From an uncultured Chloroflexales bacterium (GTDB lineage Bacteria > Chloroflexota > Chloroflexia > Chloroflexales > Chloroflexaceae): DNA of 46,257 bases. The notes beneath the pieces are model-generated. The model was given only the letters and a program-made list of their open reading frames with translations, was not told the DNA's origin and ran no database searches. Every line of letters begins with the position of its first letter. Positions within the stretch are counted from its first letter, which is position 1. Where the stretch lies: contig CALCJV010000053.1 of the NCBI GenBank assembly GCA_937967405.1, forward strand, positions 1 through 46,257, in the 5' to 3' direction. Of this stretch, positions 31,634-39,426 are shown piece after piece. The position numbers and the translations under genes are program-made.

Positions 31634-32599
31634 ATGGCGTACATCGAGTTTGTAAATGTCTCTAAGCAGTTTCCGGGAGCGTTACGCCCGTCGGTCAATA
31701 ACTGCTCGCTAGCGATTGAGCAGGGCACGTTTGTTGTGTTACTTGGGCTATCGGGGTGTGGCAAGACCACGTTGCTGAAAATGGTCAATCGTTTGCACGA
31801 GCCAACGTCGGGGCACATCTTGATTGATGGCGAGGACATTCGCCATCTGCCGGTTACCGCCCTACGCCAGCGTATCGGCTACGTGATCCAGCAGACGGGG
31901 TTGTTTCCGCATATGACGGTGGCGCAGAATATTGCCGTCGTGCCTAAGCTACTGGGCTGGCAACGCGAGCGGATCGAAAGCCGGATTGATGAGCTGCTCA
32001 CCCTGATCGAACTGCCGCCCGCCGAGTATCGTCACCGCTACCCATCGCAGCTTTCGGGCGGGCAGCAGCAGCGTGTTGGCTTGGCCCGGGCCCTTGCGGG
32101 TGATCCGGAAGTGATGCTGATGGATGAGCCATTCGGTGCAATTGATGCGATCACGCGGGCAACGTTGCAGGATGAGATGATCTTTCTGCAACGCCAATTG
32201 CAGAAGACGATCCTCTTTGTAACGCATGATGTTGAGGAAGCCCTACGCCTTGCCGACAAGATTGTGGTGATGGATATGGGGTGCATTGTGCAGTATGATA
32301 CGCCGTTTAGGATATTGACCCGCCCCGCCAATCAGTTTGTGACCAACCTCGTCGGTGCGGATGATACGGTGCGCCACTTGAGCCTGATCAGTGTCGAGCG
32401 GGCGATGCAAAGCCCGCCGCCGGATTTCCACGTCAATGGGCAGCCCCGCATTGCCCTCCACGACAACCTCCGCAATGCCCTCTCCCTGCTCCTCCGGACC
32501 GGCACACAGACGCTAGTTGTTGCACAGGATGAGCATCCAGTGGGAATTCTGACAATGGGCCAAATCCAACACCTCGTTGGGCGAGTACACGAGCTATGA
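31634..32599 (+). CDS. OpuBA/OpuCA-type ABC transporter ATPase
   Basis: This 321-residue ATPase has Walker A GLSGCGKTT (about 38-46), the Q-loop (IQQTGLFPHMTV), the signature LSGGQQQR, Walker B VMLMDEP and the switch His in VTHDVEEAL. The C-terminal part (about 250-321) looks like a single CBS-type domain (RNALSLLLRTGTQTLVVAQDEHPVGILT). In osmoprotectant importers CBS domains sense ionic strength or c-di-AMP. It drives the importer with the permeases and lipoprotein around it. GGAAGGAGG lies about ten bases before the ATG. Its stop overlaps the next start (ATGA). Confidence 0.9.
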   Translation: MAYIEFVNVSKQFPGALRPSVNNCSLAIEQGTFVVLLGLSGCGKTTLLKMVNRLHEPTSGHILIDGEDIRHLPVTALRQRIGYVIQQTGLFPHMTVAQNIAVVPKLLGWQRERIESRIDELLTLIELPPAEYRHRYPSQLSGGQQQRVGLARALAGDPEVMLMDEPFGAIDAITRATLQDEMIFLQRQLQKTILFVTHDVEEALRLADKIVVMDMGCIVQYDTPFRILTRPANQFVTNLVGADDTVRHLSLISVERAMQSPPPDFHVNGQPRIALHDNLRNALSLLLRTGTQTLVVAQDEHPVGILTMGQIQHLVGRVHEL

Positions 32600-33279
32600 A
32601 CTATCTCTTGAACAATGCTGAACGGGTGTGGCTCTTGCTGCTCCAACATGTGTATATGGTGTCTATCGCTCTCCTGATCAGCATGCTGATCGCTGTGCCG
32701 CTGGGGGTGCTGATTAGCCGCTATCGCTTCCTTGCTGTGCCGATTATGGGCACGCTGGGCATCCTCTATACCGTGCCAAGCCTCGCCATGATTGTGTTGC
32801 TGATCCCCTTCTTTGGGCTGAATGCGACATCAGTCATTATTGCCCTCATCATATATGCCCAAGTGATTCTGGTTCGCAATGTCGTGGCGGCCCTCACCTC
32901 CATTAGTCCGGCGGTGATCGAAGCGGCCTACGGCATGGGCATGAGTACATGGCAGTGTTGGTGGCAGGTGCAGGTTCCGCTAGCTCTGCCGATTGTGTTA
33001 GCCGGGGTGCGCCTTGCGGCAGTGGTGTGCATTGGGATTGCTGCGATTGGGGCCAAGTTCAATGCGGGCGGAATCGGTGTGCTGCTCTTTGATGGAATTG
33101 CGATGGGGCGCGACCAGATGATCTGGGCTGGTGCACTGGTGCTCGCCGTGTTTGCGCTGGTGGTCAATTCGCTGTTGCGTCTGCTGGAGTGGGCCGTAGA
33201 CCCGCAGACGCGCATCAAGCGGGCCGCTCGCCAGCACGCCCAGCCGCCGCCACAACCAGCAGCACAGCCCTCACACTGA
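32596..33279 (+). CDS. OpuB/ProW-type ABC transporter permease, second copy
   Basis: This 227-residue permease is related to the first one, with about five to six helices and the EAA loop (EAAYGMGMSTWQCWWQVQVPLALP). It ends in a proline- and glutamine-rich tail (AQPPPQPAAQPSH). Two different permeases plus one lipoprotein and one ATPase match the OpuB/OpuC arrangement. It overlaps the ATPase gene by four bases and closes the operon that begins at 22674. No clear terminator follows before the kinase gene. Confidence 0.88.
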   Translation: MNYLLNNAERVWLLLLQHVYMVSIALLISMLIAVPLGVLISRYRFLAVPIMGTLGILYTVPSLAMIVLLIPFFGLNATSVIIALIIYAQVILVRNVVAALTSISPAVIEAAYGMGMSTWQCWWQVQVPLALPIVLAGVRLAAVVCIGIAAIGAKFNAGGIGVLLFDGIAMGRDQMIWAGALVLAVFALVVNSLLRLLEWAVDPQTRIKRAARQHAQPPPQPAAQPSH

Positions 33280-33362
33280 TCAGGCCTTCCTCATCTCATC
33301 TGACGCAATGTCTCGCAAGCCCTGCGCTCCGCTTCTATCGGTGAATCCTGATCATTCTTAAA

Positions 33363-33378
33363 TATGATATAGTATACA
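33363..33378 (+). promoter_or_regulatory. AT-rich promoter-like stretch before the kinase gene
   Basis: Several overlapping -10-like hexamers (TATGAT 33363, TATAGT 33368, TATACA 33373) lie in the only AT-rich part of the gap. No single -35 is convincing. Confidence 0.4.
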
Positions 33379-33415
33379 TGGGGTAAAGGGGTTTTGACCT
33401 ATTGCAGGATATGCT

Positions 33416-34909
33416 ATGATCGCGCAAGAGCAGCTCCTCACGCCAAACCTGATTGTGCCCGGCACACGCAGCACCTACCGTATTCTGAAGCTAGTAGGGC
33501 GGGGTGGAATGGGTGCAGTCTATCGGGCTGAACGTACCGCCGACAACACGATCTGGGCGTTGAAAGAGATGCGCCCGCCCCCTGCTACCCCCCCCGATGA
33601 GGTCGAAGAGAACCGTAATTTGTTTGAGCAGGAAGCCAAGTTGCTGGCGAGCCTGAGCCACCCCAACATCCCCGTCCTTGCCGATTACTTCACGTTCGAT
33701 GGTCGCCCCGTTATGGTGATGGAATTCATTGAGGGGGAAACGCTCGAAGACCGCATGCTCCAGACGAATGCACCCTTCCCAGAGCAACAAGCCCTCGGCT
33801 TTGGGATTCAGCTCTGCCGGGTGCTGCACTATCTGCACACGCAGCAGCCGCCGATCATCTACCGTGATCTGAAACCGCCCAACATTATGGTGACGCGAGC
33901 CAATGGGGTGATGAAGCTGATTGACTTTGGGGTGGCTCGCACGCACAAGAAGGGCAAGAGTAAAGATACGATTGCAATGGGATCGGCGGGCTATGCCCCA
34001 CCCGAACAGTATGGACGTGGCCAGACTGATGCCCGCAGCGATGTGTATGCGCTAGGGGCAACCCTGCTGCACCTGCTTACCAATCTGCCGCCCGTGCCCT
34101 TGCAAACGCCCGCTGTCGGCTATATTGGGCGGTTCAATCCATCGGTGAGCAGCAAAACGGAGCAGGTGATTATTAAGGCGATGGATTTGGAGCGCGAGAA
34201 GCGGTTTGGTTCGTGTGCCGAGATGGAGCGCGCACTGCTGGCCTGCCTGACTGCCCCCTATGTTGATCCGACAGAGCAGATTGCGATCCCACCCATTGTG
34301 CCGCCTACGCCACACATTCCGGCTGCACCTGCTGCGCCTGTGCCGCCTACGCCACACGTTCCGGCTGCACCTGCCGCGCCCGTGCCGCCTGCCGCCCCCC
34401 CGTCTGCGCCGATGTCGTCTGTGCCGGTTGCGCCAGTTATCCCCGATGCGCCAGTTGCCCCTGCGCCGTCGGTTGTGCCGGGCAGCATCGCCTGCGACAA
34501 TTGCGGCTACATCAACAAGCCGAATGCCCGCTTCTGCGCCAACTGTGGCTCACCCTTGCAACGTGCCCAGAGCCGCCCGCCCGCCCGCCTCAATATTCGC
34601 TCGCCGCGTGGGACGTGGCGGGTAGCAATCGGCGAACAGACGCTGCCGTGCCGGATTGGGCGGCGCGATCCTAGTCAAGGGCACTACCCCGAAGTAGATT
34701 TGGCAGAGCATGATCGCGGTATCTCCTCGCGCCACCACGCCCTGATTCAGCGCGATGGCAACGATGGTTACGCAATTGTAGATTTGGGGAGCACCAACGG
34801 AACCTTCGTGAATGGGACACGCTTGGCTCCGTCGGTTCCGCGCCGCCTGTATGCAGGCGACAAGATCAAGATTGGTGAAGTGGAGATGGAATTCCGGTGG
34901 GATCAGTGA
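33416..34909 (+). CDS. Serine/threonine protein kinase with zinc ribbon and FHA domain
   Basis: This 497-residue soluble protein has three parts. The kinase domain (about 21-285) has GRGGMGAV (28-35), ATP Lys50, YRDLKPPN with catalytic Asp151, DFG 170-172 and APPEQYG. A Pro/Ala linker (about 290-355) contains two copies of a 14-residue repeat. A zinc ribbon (Cys360/363 and Cys374/377) then leads to an FHA phosphothreonine-binding domain (about 395-495, with RIGRR, SSRHH and DLGSTNGTFVNG). The HRD His is Tyr, common in this branch and not a sign of a dead kinase. Kinase plus FHA suggests self-binding after phosphorylation. The target is unknown. It ends four bases from the convergent DUF59 gene. 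Confidence 0.9.
   Translation: MIAQEQLLTPNLIVPGTRSTYRILKLVGRGGMGAVYRAERTADNTIWALKEMRPPPATPPDEVEENRNLFEQEAKLLASLSHPNIPVLADYFTFDGRPVMVMEFIEGETLEDRMLQTNAPFPEQQALGFGIQLCRVLHYLHTQQPPIIYRDLKPPNIMVTRANGVMKLIDFGVARTHKKGKSKDTIAMGSAGYAPPEQYGRGQTDARSDVYALGATLLHLLTNLPPVPLQTPAVGYIGRFNPSVSSKTEQVIIKAMDLEREKRFGSCAEMERALLACLTAPYVDPTEQIAIPPIVPPTPHIPAAPAAPVPPTPHVPAAPAAPVPPAAPPSAPMSSVPVAPVIPDAPVAPAPSVVPGSIACDNCGYINKPNARFCANCGSPLQRAQSRPPARLNIRSPRGTWRVAIGEQTLPCRIGRRDPSQGHYPEVDLAEHDRGISSRHHALIQRDGNDGYAIVDLGSTNGTFVNGTRLAPSVPRRLYAGDKIKIGEVEMEFRWDQ
34301..34384 (+). repeat. 42-bp tandem repeat in the kinase linker
   Basis: Two adjacent 42-base units (34301-34342, 34343-34384) encode PPTPHIPAAPAAPV and PPTPHVPAAPAAPV. 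The copies differ at only a few positions, so the duplication is probably recent. Confidence 0.9.
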
Positions 34910-34913
34910 TGTG

Positions 34914-35231
34914 CTAGTAGATGCCGAGTTCGTCTTTGGCTTCGTCACTCATCATCGAAGGATTCCAAAACGGAACCCATACCAGATTGATATTCACATC
35001 TTCGAGGTTCTTATACACATCACTGAGAGCCATAATCTCATTCTTGGCCTGCGTCACGATGTGCGGCCCCGCTGGGCAGTTGGGCGTGGTAAGGGTCATA
35101 TCCACGTCTACCCGCTGGCCGCCATCCTGTATAGCAATATTGTAGATTAAGCCCAAGTTGACAATATCTAGCCCAATTTCGGGGTCAATCACATTCATCA
35201 GGGCAGTACGCACCATCTCTGTATCGAGCAT
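34914..35231 (-). CDS. DUF59/MIP18 family iron-sulfur assembly factor (SufT-like)
   Basis: This 105-residue cytosolic protein has the DUF59 pattern: ALMNVIDPEIGLDIVNLGLIY (about 10-30) and the conserved Cys52 in TTPNCPAG. Relatives (SufT, PaaD, Cia2) help pass iron-sulfur clusters to target proteins. It is the last gene on this strand of the sulfur block, 118 bases after the MoeZ-like gene. ATG 35231 is chosen for AGGAGG six bases upstream. A weak promoter-like TACTAT may lie in the gap. Confidence 0.88.
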   Translation of the reverse strand: MLDTEMVRTALMNVIDPEIGLDIVNLGLIYNIAIQDGGQRVDVDMTLTTPNCPAGPHIVTQAKNEIMALSDVYKNLEDVNINLVWVPFWNPSMMSDEAKDELGIY

Positions 35232-35349
35232 TGAGTCCTCCTGTTTGGTTATTGTGTTCACAGTGGCACGATTCAGCGAAATAGTACACCCCACCAGTGT
35301 AGGCCTGATAAGTCTCAGCACCACACCATCCGATGGGCGCGTGCGTTGC

Positions 35350-36513
35350 CTAGTATTTGGCCATAGTTTGGTCTACCTCATCGGCCCAACGCAGTGTGCC
35401 ACCGACCATGTTCTTGATCTTGGTGAAGCCCGCTGCCCGCAGCATCTCTACGGCACGGGCACTGCGCCCACCACTCCGGCAATACACAATCATCTCCACC
35501 TGCGGGTCAAGCTCGTTGATCCGCCTATGCAGTTCATCTACCGGAATGAGCTTATCGGTAACAGGTAAGGTGGCAATTTCTGCTTCGTACTGGTTCCGGA
35601 CATCCAAAATAAACGGACGGTTAGGCTGCTCTAGCAGCATAGCAACTTCTTTTGGGGTAATCTCAAATGGCGTATTCATAGCTTTCTCCTGTGTTTTCGA
35701 TTGTGTAGGCATGATACCACAGAAGGCTTCGTAGTCAATCAACTCAGTAATAGTCGGGTTGTTGCCGCAGACTGGGCAATCGGGGTTGCGGCGCAGCTTG
35801 AGTTCGCGGAAGCGCATGCTCAGCGCATCATACAGCACCAGCCGCCCGATCAGGGTTTCACCAATGCCCGTGATTAGTTTGATCACTTCGGTTGCCTGCA
35901 TCGTGCCGACAATGCCCGGCAGCACGCCCAGCACGCCGCCTTCCGCGCACGACGGCACAAGGCCGGGGGGTGGGGGCGCAGGGTAGAGGCAGCGATAGCA
36001 GGGGCCGCCAGCGGCGGGGTGAAAGACGGTCACTTGCCCCTCGAAGCGGAAGATGCTGCCATACACATTGGGCTTGCCCAGCATCACGGCGGCATCATTG
36101 GTCAGGTAGCGTGTGGGGAAATTGTCCGTGCCATCCACGATCACATCGTAGGGGCGCATCAGGTCGAGCGCATTCGCTGCGGTGATCTGGGTCTCATAGG
36201 TCGTGATTTCGATGTGTGGGTTGAGGTCGTGCAGGCGACGCTTGGCGGATTCGGTTTTAGCTATCCCGATAGTACTCGTGCCATGTACAATCTGGCGTTG
36301 CAGGTTGCTTTCATCTACTACGTCGAAATCTACCAGACCGATGTGCCCGACCCCTGCTGCGGCAAGGTAGAGTGCAAGTGGTGAGCCAAGCCCCCCCGTG
36401 CCAATCAGCAGCACGCTGCCCTGCTTGAGCTTGCGCTGCCCTTCCATGCCAAATTCGGGCAGGATCAGGTGGCGGCTATAGCGGCTGATTTCGGCGTTGT
36501 TCAACATAGCCAT
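35350..36513 (-). CDS. moeZ: MoeZ-type E1-like adenylyltransferase with rhodanese domain
   Basis: This 387-residue fusion has a ThiF/MoeB domain and a rhodanese domain. The ThiF/MoeB part (about 1-265) shows the ATP loop GTGGLGSP (38-45), DFD 62-64, zinc Cys172/175/246/249 and reactive Cys189. The rhodanese part (about 283-387) has active Cys345 in YCRSGGRS. MoeZ adenylates the C-terminus of a ubiquitin-like sulfur carrier and replaces AMP by sulfur, making a thiocarboxylate. Here the carrier is encoded five bases upstream, and CysM and a JAMM peptidase are in the same run, pointing to carrier-dependent cysteine synthesis as in Mycobacterium. It may also serve molybdopterin or thiamin carriers. 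Confidence 0.92.
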   Translation of the reverse strand: MAMLNNAEISRYSRHLILPEFGMEGQRKLKQGSVLLIGTGGLGSPLALYLAAAGVGHIGLVDFDVVDESNLQRQIVHGTSTIGIAKTESAKRRLHDLNPHIEITTYETQITAANALDLMRPYDVIVDGTDNFPTRYLTNDAAVMLGKPNVYGSIFRFEGQVTVFHPAAGGPCYRCLYPAPPPPGLVPSCAEGGVLGVLPGIVGTMQATEVIKLITGIGETLIGRLVLYDALSMRFRELKLRRNPDCPVCGNNPTITELIDYEAFCGIMPTQSKTQEKAMNTPFEITPKEVAMLLEQPNRPFILDVRNQYEAEIATLPVTDKLIPVDELHRRINELDPQVEMIVYCRSGGRSARAVEMLRAAGFTKIKNMVGGTLRWADEVDQTMAKY

Positions 36514-36518
36514 GCCCG

Positions 36519-36800
36519 TTATCCTTGTCCACCAGCAATCGCTGGAATGATGCTGACTAGCTCGCCATCTTTCAGTGGTGTGTCTAGCCCATCAAGGTAA
36601 CGAATATCTTCATCGCCGACATACACATTCACGAAGCTGCGAAGCTTGCCCTGCTCCTCGAAGAGGTGCTGCCCTAGATCGGGGTGTAGCTCAATCAAGC
36701 CGTGCAGCAGGTTGCCTACGGTGTCTGCCTCAAGGCTCATGCTGGCATTGTTGGCGGTATACTGCCGCAGTGCCGTAGGAATACTAATGGTGACTGCCAT
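36519..36800 (-). CDS. cysO: CysO/MoaD/ThiS-type sulfur carrier protein with C-terminal extension
   Basis: This 93-residue ubiquitin-like protein has the MoaD/ThiS pattern (TVGNLLHGLIELHPDLGQHL, then LDTPLKDGELVSIIPAIAGG). The functional C-terminus of such carriers is Gly-Gly. Here two further residues follow, giving AGGQG, so trimming would be needed before adenylation by MoeZ. A JAMM peptidase encoded next to it could do that. With CysM it would form the thiocarboxylate route to cysteine. It has its own extended -10 box at 36843-36848. The symbol rests mainly on context; MoaD-like roles are possible. Confidence 0.85.
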   Translation of the reverse strand: MAVTISIPTALRQYTANNASMSLEADTVGNLLHGLIELHPDLGQHLFEEQGKLRSFVNVYVGDEDIRYLDGLDTPLKDGELVSIIPAIAGGQG

Positions 36801-36842
36801 TGGATGTATGCTCCCTGTATTACAAATCTCCTTACGCTATGT

Positions 36843-36851
36843 ATTATAGCA
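36843..36851 (-). promoter_or_regulatory. Extended -10 promoter for the cysO-moeZ pair
   Basis: TGCTATAAT on the - strand (TATAAT at 36843-36848) lies in the gap after the JAMM gene, 42 bases before the cysO start. The -35 is weak. Confidence 0.6.
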
Positions 36852-36864
36852 TTTCTGCGATAGG

Positions 36865-37383
36865 TTACGCATCTGGCGCAGGCATGACAGCTAGGGTAAC
36901 TTCGGCAAAGCGTGCACCGTTATCTTGCAGAAACCACCCCCGCAGCTCGGTGGCGGCGGCGGCATACACACTCTGGATCAGGAAGGCAAACTGAGTGCCA
37001 CTGCCTACGCCCTGTGCGCCGACCCGATCTCGCTCGGATGGTGTGGCGGGGGAGTCAGGGTGCGAGTGGTAGCAGCCGACTACGTCTAGCCCTTGCTGGC
37101 TAGCGGCACGATCTGCCCGCAGGTAATCACGCGGATCAAGGTAGAACCGATCCCGCTGCGAGGTTGGGTCATCGCTCTCTGCTAGCGTGATTTGTCCTTC
37201 CCACCGATTCTCAACGGGATAGACAGCCCTGATCTGCATGTTCACGCCGGTCTCAAGCTCAGATGAAGCATCTGCCGCGTGGGTCCGGAGAATGCCGAGC
37301 AGCAAGCCGACGCACTCATTGGGGTAGGTGCGGCGGGCGTGATCGGCAATTGCTTGGGCGGCATGGGCACTAATTTGGATCAT
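36865..37383 (-). CDS. mec: JAMM/MPN+ metalloprotease, Mec-like
   Basis: This 172-residue protein carries the JAMM zinc motif: Glu23 (PNECVGLL), then His106-Ser-His108-Pro and Asp119 in HSHPDSPATPSERD. In Mycobacterium, Mec frees cysteine from the carrier CysO; related JAMM enzymes trim residues after the Gly-Gly of sulfur carriers. Both jobs are plausible here because the carrier next door ends in GGQG. Its ATG overlaps the cysM stop by four bases, so it is made together with CysM. It is longer than the roughly 140 residues usual for Mec because of an insertion around 35-75. Confidence 0.9.
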   Translation of the reverse strand: MIQISAHAAQAIADHARRTYPNECVGLLLGILRTHAADASSELETGVNMQIRAVYPVENRWEGQITLAESDDPTSQRDRFYLDPRDYLRADRAASQQGLDVVGCYHSHPDSPATPSERDRVGAQGVGSGTQFAFLIQSVYAAAATELRGWFLQDNGARFAEVTLAVMPAPDA

Positions 37384-38336
37384 ATGCCCTCCCCGCCAGA
37401 CACTTCGTCCGACTCGCGCCAGAAGCGATCACTCAGATAGCGGGCGGCACTATCGCACAGGATGGTGACGACCGTGCCGGATTCGAGTTGGCGGGCTACC
37501 TGCAATGCGGCGGCAACGTTGGCGGCCGCCGAGATGCCGACGAGTAGCCCTTCGCGGCGGGCAATGCGGCGAGCCATCTCGAATGCGGTTTCGCTGGGCA
37601 CGATGATAATCTCATCCGGTGCATTGGGATCATAGATGCCCGGCACATAGAGCGTTGTAGCCATATGCTTCACCCCTTCGAGGGCGTGGTAGGGGCTATC
37701 GGGCTGTACAGCAATGGCTTTGATCTGCGGGTTGTACTCGCGCAGACGGCGCGACGTGCCCATGAACGTGCCACTCGTGCCAAGTGCGGCCACAAAGTGG
37801 GTCACCTGCCCATCGGTTTGCTGCCAAATTTCGGGCGCAGTCGACTCGTAGTGGGCAAGCGGGTTGGCAGGATTGTTGTACTGGTCGGGGTAGAAGTAGC
37901 GTTCGGGGTCTTCCTCGACTAAGCCGCGAATCACTTGGATCGCGAGGTCTACCCCTTCCGCCGGATTCGTTAGGATCACGTCTGCGCCGAGTGCGTACAG
38001 CGTATTGCGCCGCTCGATGCTAGCATTGGCGGGCATCGAGAGGCGCACTTGGTAGCCTAAGGCTGCGCCGATAGTGGCATAGGCAATGCCCGTGTTACCG
38101 CTTGTGGCATCAGCGATAATCATGCCGGGGCGCAATACGCCGCGTGCTTCGCCATCGCGGATCATCCACAGCGCGGGGCGATCTTTGACGGAGCCGCCGG
38201 GGTTATACCACTCGGCTTTGGCATACACTCGCACATTCGCGGGTAGGCTGGGATCAAGCCGATCCAGCCGGATGAGCGGGGTATTGCCGACTAGCTCAAT
38301 GGTGGTGCGACTGGTTGTATTGGATACGGCGATCAT
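37380..38336 (-). CDS. cysM: PLP-dependent cysteine synthase, CysM type
   Basis: This 318-residue fold-type II PLP enzyme has Lys51 in GGSVKDR for the cofactor, TSGNTGIA (about 85-92) for the substrate carboxylate, and GTSGTFMG for the phosphate. The EGVKHM segment is typical of CysM from carrier-dependent pathways. It would use O-phosphoserine or O-acetylserine and the thiocarboxylated carrier to make a carrier-cysteine adduct, which the JAMM enzyme cleaves. There is no visible ribosome site before ATG 38336. A hairpin and a G-quadruplex motif lie directly upstream. Confidence 0.92.
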   Translation of the reverse strand: MIAVSNTTSRTTIELVGNTPLIRLDRLDPSLPANVRVYAKAEWYNPGGSVKDRPALWMIRDGEARGVLRPGMIIADATSGNTGIAYATIGAALGYQVRLSMPANASIERRNTLYALGADVILTNPAEGVDLAIQVIRGLVEEDPERYFYPDQYNNPANPLAHYESTAPEIWQQTDGQVTHFVAALGTSGTFMGTSRRLREYNPQIKAIAVQPDSPYHALEGVKHMATTLYVPGIYDPNAPDEIIIVPSETAFEMARRIARREGLLVGISAAANVAAALQVARQLESGTVVTILCDSAARYLSDRFWRESDEVSGGEGI

Positions 38337-38349
38337 ACAGGTAAGGTTT

Positions 38350-38384
38350 GGGTGGGGTGGGTGGGTGCTGATCTACACCCACCC
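38350..38384 (-). other. Hairpin and G-quadruplex motif between rhodanese and cysM genes
   Basis: On the - strand mRNA GGGTGGGTG and CACCCACCC form a 9-bp stem (38359-38367 with 38376-38384) with an 8-base loop, without a T run. On the + strand 38350-38365 reads G3-T-G4-T-G3-T-G3, an ideal short-loop quadruplex motif. It could act as a partial terminator or pause site between the genes. Confidence 0.6.
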
Positions 38385-38397
38385 CAGTGGGCAGGGC

Positions 38398-39252
38398 TTA
38401 CGGTTGGAACGGCTTCTCAATCGGCACGCCCACCATGTTGCCCCATTCCGTCCAGCTGCCGTCGTAGTTGCGAACATTGGGGTAGCCGAGGAGGTAGGTG
38501 AGCACAAACCATGTGTGGCTGCTGCGCTCCCCGATGCGGCAATAGGCGATGATCTCTTTATCGGGGGTGATGCCTTTAGCGGCATACAGGGCTTCTAGTT
38601 CGGCGCGGCTTTTGAAGGTGCTATCGTCATTCACCGCTTGGGCCCACGGGATATTGATTGCACCGGGGATGTGTCCGCCGCGCAGCGTGCCTTCTTGCGG
38701 ATATTCGGGCATGTGGGTGCGTTCACCGCTATACTCCTGCGGGCTACGCACATCCACGAGTGCACCCTGTTGTTTGATATGCTCAAGCACTTGATGTTGG
38801 AAGGCGCGGATTTTGGTATCGTCGCGGGGCGGCGCGATGTAGTTGGTGGCAGGGTAGGTGGGTACCTCGCGGGTCAGTTCGCGCCCTTCGGCGATCCACT
38901 TGTTGCGCCCCCCATTGAGCAGGCGCACGTTGCTGTGCCCGAACAGTTGGAATACCCACAATGCATAGGCTGCCCACCAGTTGTGCTTGTCGCCGTAGAA
39001 TACGACGGTCGTATCGTTGCTGATGCCTTTTGAAGCGAGGAGCTTCGCAAAGCGTTCGCTATCCAGATAGTCGCGGGTAACTGGATCATTTAGTTCCGAT
39101 ACCCAGTCAATCTTGACTGCACCGGGGATGTGCCCAGTGTCATACAGCAGAATGTCCTCATCGCTCTCAACGATGCGGATGTTGGGATCATTGAGGTGTT
39201 CCGCAAGCCAAGCGGTTTCTACCAAAATTTCAGGGTGGGCGTATGTACTCAT
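38398..39252 (-). CDS. Thiosulfate sulfurtransferase with two rhodanese domains
   Basis: This 284-residue protein has two rhodanese domains. The N-terminal one (about 8-130) is inactive, with Asp88 (FYGDKHN) where Cys would be. The C-terminal one has Cys238 in [11 protein letters not shown]. It moves sulfur from thiosulfate or similar donors to thiols or proteins. In this block it may feed sulfur to MoeZ or the carrier. ATG 39252 is chosen because the domain starts there and AAAGGA precedes it; longer forms would start inside the leader. The gene has its own promoter and a 130-base structured leader. Confidence 0.9.
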   Translation of the reverse strand: MSTYAHPEILVETAWLAEHLNDPNIRIVESDEDILLYDTGHIPGAVKIDWVSELNDPVTRDYLDSERFAKLLASKGISNDTTVVFYGDKHNWWAAYALWVFQLFGHSNVRLLNGGRNKWIAEGRELTREVPTYPATNYIAPPRDDTKIRAFQHQVLEHIKQQGALVDVRSPQEYSGERTHMPEYPQEGTLRGGHIPGAINIPWAQAVNDDSTFKSRAELEALYAAKGITPDKEIIAYCRIGERSSHTWFVLTYLLGYPNVRNYDGSWTEWGNMVGVPIEKPFQP

Positions 39253-39316
39253 CGGTATCAAATCCTTTCTGACAGACTGCGCGTGAGACCTTCCTAATTG
39301 TGGCGAGCTGACTGAG

Positions 39317-39367
39317 GTGTCGCTGTTCGCAGAGCTACACCCTTGTAGCCCTGCTAGAAAGCGACAC
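39317..39367 (-). ncRNA. Structured 5' leader of the rhodanese mRNA
   Basis: Reading the - strand, an outer perfect 8-bp stem (GTGTCGCT / AGCGACAC) encloses an inner 11-bp stem (GCAGGGCTACA / TGTAGCTCTGC, one G-U pair) with an AGGG loop; the two are separated by TTCTA and GAAC. It starts about 14 bases after the predicted transcription start and ends 64 bases before the ATG. No T run follows, so it is not a simple terminator. It is a candidate cis-regulatory RNA; I do not recognise a known riboswitch class. Confidence 0.55.
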
Positions 39368-39387
39368 GTTCTCAAACTGTAGTACAT

Positions 39388-39426
39388 ATTGTACATCGAA
39401 CGACGCAAGAAGTCAAGTTGTTAACT
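39388..39426 (-). promoter_or_regulatory. Promoter of the rhodanese gene with shared 17-nt element
   Basis: On the - strand TTGACT (39411-39416) and TACAAT (39388-39393) are 17 bases apart. The 17 bases AGTTAACAACTTGACTT (39410-39426) are identical to those at 22604-22620 before the hydantoinase operon, also ending in the -35 box. Confidence 0.75.

Noticed and set aside
33394..33421. TTGACC and TATGAT as a kinase promoter
   Set aside because: The -10 would overlap the start codon, so the transcript would begin inside the gene; the upstream AT-rich stretch is more likely.
33863..33871. Kinase HRD motif reading YRD as a sign of a pseudokinase
   Set aside because: The catalytic Asp151, Lys50 and DFG are intact, and YRD is common in this kinase branch.
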